60,616 nucleotides of DNA, from positions 1 through 60,616 of the forward strand of contig MPNP01000010.1 in the NCBI GenBank assembly GCA_002239085.1, written 5' to 3'. This document shows, in pieces, positions 56,489 to 60,616 of the stretch. The number at the start of each line of letters is the position of its first letter. Position 1 is the stretch's first letter. Made by a program: the position numbers and the translations under genes. The DNA comes from Rhodobacteraceae bacterium bin131 (GTDB lineage: Bacteria > Pseudomonadota > Alphaproteobacteria > Rhodobacterales > Rhodobacteraceae). Under the pieces are notes generated by a model. It searched no databases. It was not told the DNA's origin and saw only the letters and a program-made list of their open reading frames with translations.

Positions 56489-59045
56489 TCAGAGAAGTTC
56501 TATAATTTTCAGACTCTCGACACCCCTGTCATCAACAATCTTGACAGCGGCTCGATTATATTCACCCGCCTTAAATGGAAGGGACTCTGTACCTCGATAT
56601 GCCTCAATCAGGTTTACATCAATTTCGGACTTGAGGTTGCGAGCTAGTTTGGCCCATCCTTCTGTCTTGCCAGACATCGGAAAGAAGACCTGGTGGGGAA
56701 ACAGACTGCGGCCATCATAGTCAGGGTCTAGCATCCAAACCGCTATTTTCTTGGTATCACCAGAATCAATATTTCCGGTTCTTGTGTTGTAATAATCAAA
56801 CCCTTTGACGGTGATACAAAATTTTCCCTTTTCATCTCCATTCTTAATCTTCTTTACTTCAACATCCGGTTGACCGACCAACCAGAAACTTTCATTACTA
56901 GCACACTTCCTCTTGAGATCCTCCGTCAATAGATCAGCGTTTATCTGCGCCTTCAGAAGTTTAAAATCATGGCATTGAATCTTTTCTATATCCTTTGAAG
57001 CCTCGGGATCAAACTGAAATGCTGCAAATACAACTAATTTTGGTCTTGGTACCAATGTTTGTGCTTCTTGAATTGCCAATTCAACTTGTCTCTTTTCCAA
57101 AGGAGCATGATCAGGACCGAATGAGACTACAACCCGTTCTCGATGGTTGAAGATTTCTTGCTCTACGGCTACACCATCATCTGAAATTTCCTGTTGGGTC
57201 TCACCATCAGCGTGAAGCCAGCGCAATGCAGGTATTGGTTCTAGGCGTGAAAAAGCAATATGTTGCCCGGACTTTCCGCGAATACCGGCCTTTAGCAGTT
57301 CATCTCTCCATTCGCTCTGTCTTACGGTTGGTCCGGTACGTGCTACTGAACTGTCCGCTGGTGGTACTTCCTGCTCGTCAATCTCATCAATTGGCTTTAC
57401 CGTCGGGGCGGGAACAGATTCGACTGTAAACGGTCCTGTGACGCGAGCTAGGCTCCGTTCAACTAAAGGTTTGTCGTAAATGATTGTATCGTTAGGTGGC
57501 TCGTTGTAACCTAGAGAACTCGGAGAGACTTTAGGAACTGTTTGATGACTGAACCCTGCTCCTACACCTTCTTTGGGATAAGCCAACTTGTAATAGTCAT
57601 AATTGGCTGTCATCAATCGTTGTTTGGCAAGAGTAATTGCCACCCGTGAAGTGTCGCAGGTGATCCAGCGTCTCCCCCATTGTTCGGCGACATATGCGGT
57701 GGTACCACTGCCACAGGTTGGGTCAAAAATTAAGTCACCGGGATCGGATGTCATCAGGATGCAACGCTGGATAGGCTTGTTAGCCGTCTGAACAACATAA
57801 CACTTTTCCTTGGTTGACATTTGTACCGCCCAAATATTGTTAATGCGCCGACCCGGCACCTCGTCTTCAAACCGCTTCCAACTCAACGATTGCCCTTCCA
57901 AAGCATATAGTCGCCCCAATTCACCGAGCTGGTCCAGTCCTTCCTTAGAAATTGACCAATGTCTATTTTGACCGCAATGAAAAACGCGACCATTGTATTC
58001 ATAAGGTTCAGAACGCCCAGTCCAAGAAACACCCTGGGAATCTAACGGCCTGCGCTGAAAAATACGGGCATCTTTCGGAAGGTGCATAGTGGGATCAAAA
58101 CTTTCTTCTGAGGTTGGTTTACGAGTTGAGCCATCAGGGAACTCAATCATCGCTCCCCAGTTAAAAAAATCAATTACTTCTTTTCGCGACAGTGGCTCGT
58201 AAAGCTGCCGGTACTTCACGAGTTTTCTGTCTTTGGCATACCACAGAAGGTAATCGGCGACCTCCGGCAATGTTGATGCAGAACTACCACTGGTCGTCGC
58301 ATATGTGATTGTTGCAATGCGGTTTTCGGCACCAAAGATCTCATCCATGACCGACGCAACGCGATGAACATTTTCATCTCCGATCTGAACGAAACAGCTT
58401 CCACTTTCATTCAACAGCTCGCGTGACAGCAACAGGCGATCACGCAGATAAGTCAGGTATGAATGGATACCCAGTTCCCAAGTATCACGGAATGCCCGAA
58501 TTTGTTCTGGCTCGCTAGTTAAGTCTTCGTCCCTGCCGTCTCTGACCTCCCTCCGATTTACGAAGGGTTGAAAATTAGATTGATAACGAACACCGTAAGG
58601 CGGATCAATATAGATCGTTTGAACCTGTCCGCCCAAACCTTCTTTCTCAAGAAGGCTATTCATGACAAGGAGACTGTCGCCAGAGATCAGCCGATTTGTC
58701 CAATTGTGGTGGTGCTTATAGAACTCAATTGCCTCCCGAAGGGGGGGGGGTGAAACCCAAGTCAAATAGGGGCGTCTGCTGCTCTATATCACTGTGCTTT
58801 CGCACTGCTTCAATGATTGTTCTTGGATCAATTCGTTCGTGCACATGAAGCGAAACTGTCGGAACCTCAAATTTTGTATGCTCAGCCTTGCCGGCCCAAG
58901 ACAGTTGTGGGTCAATGTACGGGTCGTGAATATATTGCTTGGAACCCTCTTCAGGGTCTGTTTTAGGAGTCACAAGGCCAACGGGTGGGTTGTTCAAACG
59001 ATCCTTGTCTTTATGTTTGTAGGAATTGATTTGCCGATTTGCCAT
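56489..59045 (-). CDS. Type III-like DNA methyltransferase, frameshifted at a C10 tract (phase-variable)
   Basis: Two overlapping frames make one 851-codon gene if one C is removed. The first, from ATG 59045, starts MANRQINSYKHKDKDRLNNP and runs off frame at the tract, ending at 58725. The second resumes LREAIEFYKHHHNWTNRLISG and has motif IV TIYIDPPYGVRYQSN and motif I LIFDPTCGSGTTAYVAEQW, the beta-class order of Mod subunits. A C-terminal domain gives DNA contacts. It modifies (probably adenine N6) the site cut by the downstream nuclease. As written the frame is broken. Confidence 0.88.
58741..58750 (-). repeat. C10 homopolymer inside the methyltransferase gene
   Basis: Ten consecutive G on the plus strand are ten C on the coding strand. 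With ten the frame reads TPPPSGGN and stops; with nine it reads TPPLREAIEFY and continues. Such tracts slip during replication and switch expression. Confidence 0.9.
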
Positions 59046-59632
59046 TACGATTCCTTAAATTCGATTGGTTTGCATAAAGTGCTTGAAATCTACTTCACCT
59101 ATCGGTGACAAGAAAAAATTAAACATCTTGTAGGCATTTGCAACAACTTTCTTGTAAACATACACCTGAAACTTTTTATTCAATAAATGTAATTTCGGGC
59201 GAAAAATGCCCAGAATAATTTGAAGATTTTCTGACGCATTCCAAAAATATATCCAGTTTTAATTCAAATCCTATCATGGTTCGGAGGCAACAAATCTCTT
59301 TACTAAGTAAAGAGAGGAAGAAATAATATTTACCTAATCCATGGGAATTCTTTTGGGCAACAATTGCAACAATTATTTATGAATTCCTGATTGTTTTTAT
59401 TTATAGCATATTTGTTTCTTCTTGTTTATCGATTGCACAAGAATCCGGGGGAGTGCCAAACGCTGCATGCCTTCCAATGCAGGGATACCACTTGCTGTGT
59501 TCGGTGGCTAACCCGCCCAGCTCCGTGACCCCAATCCCACATGCGTGGTCCAGCACTCCGGGAAGCCACACCCATCGATAATCACGGTTCCATTGCTGGC
59601 GAACCCATTCCCCATGCGGTTGGCTTGTCCCG
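59046..59632. other. Region between the methyltransferase and the insertion sequence
   Basis: 590 bases with no gene. Bases 59046-59442 are AT-rich and should hold the methyltransferase promoter. Bases 59443-59632 turn abruptly GC-richer (CCGGGGGAG, CATGCGTGG) and may be debris of another mobile element. Confidence 0.45.
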
Positions 59633-60616
59633 CAGGGCTATCGCATTTAAACTTTTTCAATTTCATTCAGTTGTATTTTGGCCCCTATTATGAGTTCCTG
59701 TAGATAGCTATCGTTCCATCTGGCTCGTTTCAACTTGCTGCGCATGGAGGACTTTTTCTGCTCCGGTACCACGCGTACCATATTGACGGCCATGCGTCGC
59801 ATCAAGGCCATATTCTCGGCTCCATGACCGGTTCGGGTCCGTTGCTGGTCCTCATTCATGGTCACATCTAGAACCCAATGCAGTGAATTCTCAATCCTCC
59901 AGTGCTTCCGTACTTTAGTCAGTAGTTGATCCGGTGCAAGAGGTTCGCTCAACAGAAAATACCGGGTCTCACGGGTGGTCTGGCCCTTGATATTGCGTTC
60001 GGTCTTCACCGCACCACAGGCCACCAACCCCGGTCATGCATGGCGCTCCTGTATCCCGTCAATATCCGTCGAGACCCAAGCCCGACGGGTTTCAATCCGC
60101 CCATGACCGGTTTCAGTCACCGCCTCCGAAACGGACATCGGGGCCGCTGAAGGTGGATCGTCCATAGCGAGACGGACATCATTATGAAGCGTTCCTTGGT
60201 GGCCCTTAAGAGCCAGAACATAGTTCCCTTTCTGAGCCAGGATCTCCTTGGCCGTACTTCTTTGGGTGTGCAGGGCATCAAGGGTGACCGTCTTCCCCGT
60301 AATGGACAGAAGGTCCAGCAGTGCCGGAAGAGCGGTCATTTCATTGGATGTATCCGAGACCCGGACTTGTCCAAGAACGACACCGGTTTCCGAGGCAAAG
60401 GCCTGGACCAGATGAAGAGGCGAGCGCTTGGACGCAGCGGTAAAAGACCGACGCAAGGCTTTCCCGTCAATCGCAATGACATCGTCCCCGAAATAATCCT
60501 GCCATCCTCTGACCAAACGGAGCAAAGCTGTTTGAAGCCCCTTGGGGTCAATGCTTCTGAACAGGTTGGAAAATGCATCATGACTGGGGATACCATGTTT
60601 CAACTTAAGAAACGAC
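59633..60616 (-). mobile_element. ISAs1-family insertion sequence, cut by the right edge
   Basis: The minus strand encodes an ISAs1/DDE transposase. HGIPSHDAFSNLFRSIDP, AIDGKALRRSF, TLDALHTQRSTAKEIL, YVLALKGHQGTLH and HWRIENSLHWVLDVTMNEDQQR hold the D, D and E regions. An in-frame TGA at 60031-60033 replaces the Trp of the expected ERHAWPGL, so the product is truncated. The frame has no start before the edge. The terminus at 59633 reads CAGGGCTATCGCATTTAA, like ISAs1 ends. Confidence 0.88.

Noticed and set aside
60031-60033. TGA read as tryptophan (altered genetic code)
   Set aside because: TGA ends many intact genes here (for example the SDR at 7976 and ileS-region genes use standard stops), and no housekeeping gene has an internal TGA; it is a nonsense mutation in the transposase.

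Overview
The window looks like a moderately AT-rich alphaproteobacterial chromosome. Three conserved gene orders support this: phoH-ybeY-corC-lnt-metK-trmB, aroA/cmk-rpsA-ihfB-lapA-trpF-trpB, and rplY-pth-ychF. A class II EPSP synthase similar to the CP4 type agrees. TGA is an ordinary stop codon, and GTG and TTG starts are common. I cannot name a genus, and I see no rRNA or complete tRNA gene.

Layout. 0-6 kb: loosely packed small genes (SDR, DUF3429 membrane protein, SOUL haem-binding protein) among decayed genes, including a broken HNH restriction enzyme, and many inverted repeats. 6-9.2 kb: sugar genes (aldose epimerase, SDR dehydrogenase) and murQ. 10.4-17.6 kb: an operon for a branched-chain-amino-acid-type ABC importer, an acyl-CoA-synthetase-like enzyme and a thiolase-like enzyme lacking one catalytic cysteine; it runs into IS66 debris. 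17.6-20.1 kb: two IS66 remnants around a GIY-YIG protein. 20.4 kb: omega-amino-acid:pyruvate aminotransferase. 21.9-31.4 kb: the phoH to trmB housekeeping block, split between corC and lnt by about 3 kb holding an ankyrin-like pseudogene, a fic gene and a 1-kb array of 70-bp tandem repeats. 31.4-43.6 kb: aromatic amino acid and translation genes, whose present order is explained by one 4-kb inversion between trpB and ychF. 43.8-46.8 kb: an AAA ATPase, an orphan DNA methyltransferase and the gutted remnant of its BglII/BstYI-type restriction enzyme. 47.2-53.4 kb: ileS, a probable phosphorothioate-DNA-sensing HNH nuclease, truA and a thioesterase. 53.4-59.1 kb: a type III-like restriction-modification pair. 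The window ends in an ISAs1-family element.

Most notable observations. (1) The methyltransferase of the 53-59 kb system is split by a run of ten C residues on its coding strand. Removing one C restores one 851-codon frame across a conserved protein segment, so the gene is probably phase-variable and is OFF as written. (2) The 70-bp array has 14 anchors at exact 70-base spacing, carries internal hairpins, and lies directly upstream of fic in fic's own direction. That layout resembles RNA-antitoxin modules, but the link is a hypothesis. (3) Ribosomal protein S1 carries an N-terminal extension of about 70 residues resembling a winged helix-turn-helix. (4) A 22-bp element with one mismatch occurs at two restriction-associated loci 44 kb apart. 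Four restriction-related loci in different states of decay (HNH remnant, BglII-type remnant, intact HNH nuclease, phase-variable type III-like system) suggest repeated gain and loss of DNA defence in this lineage.
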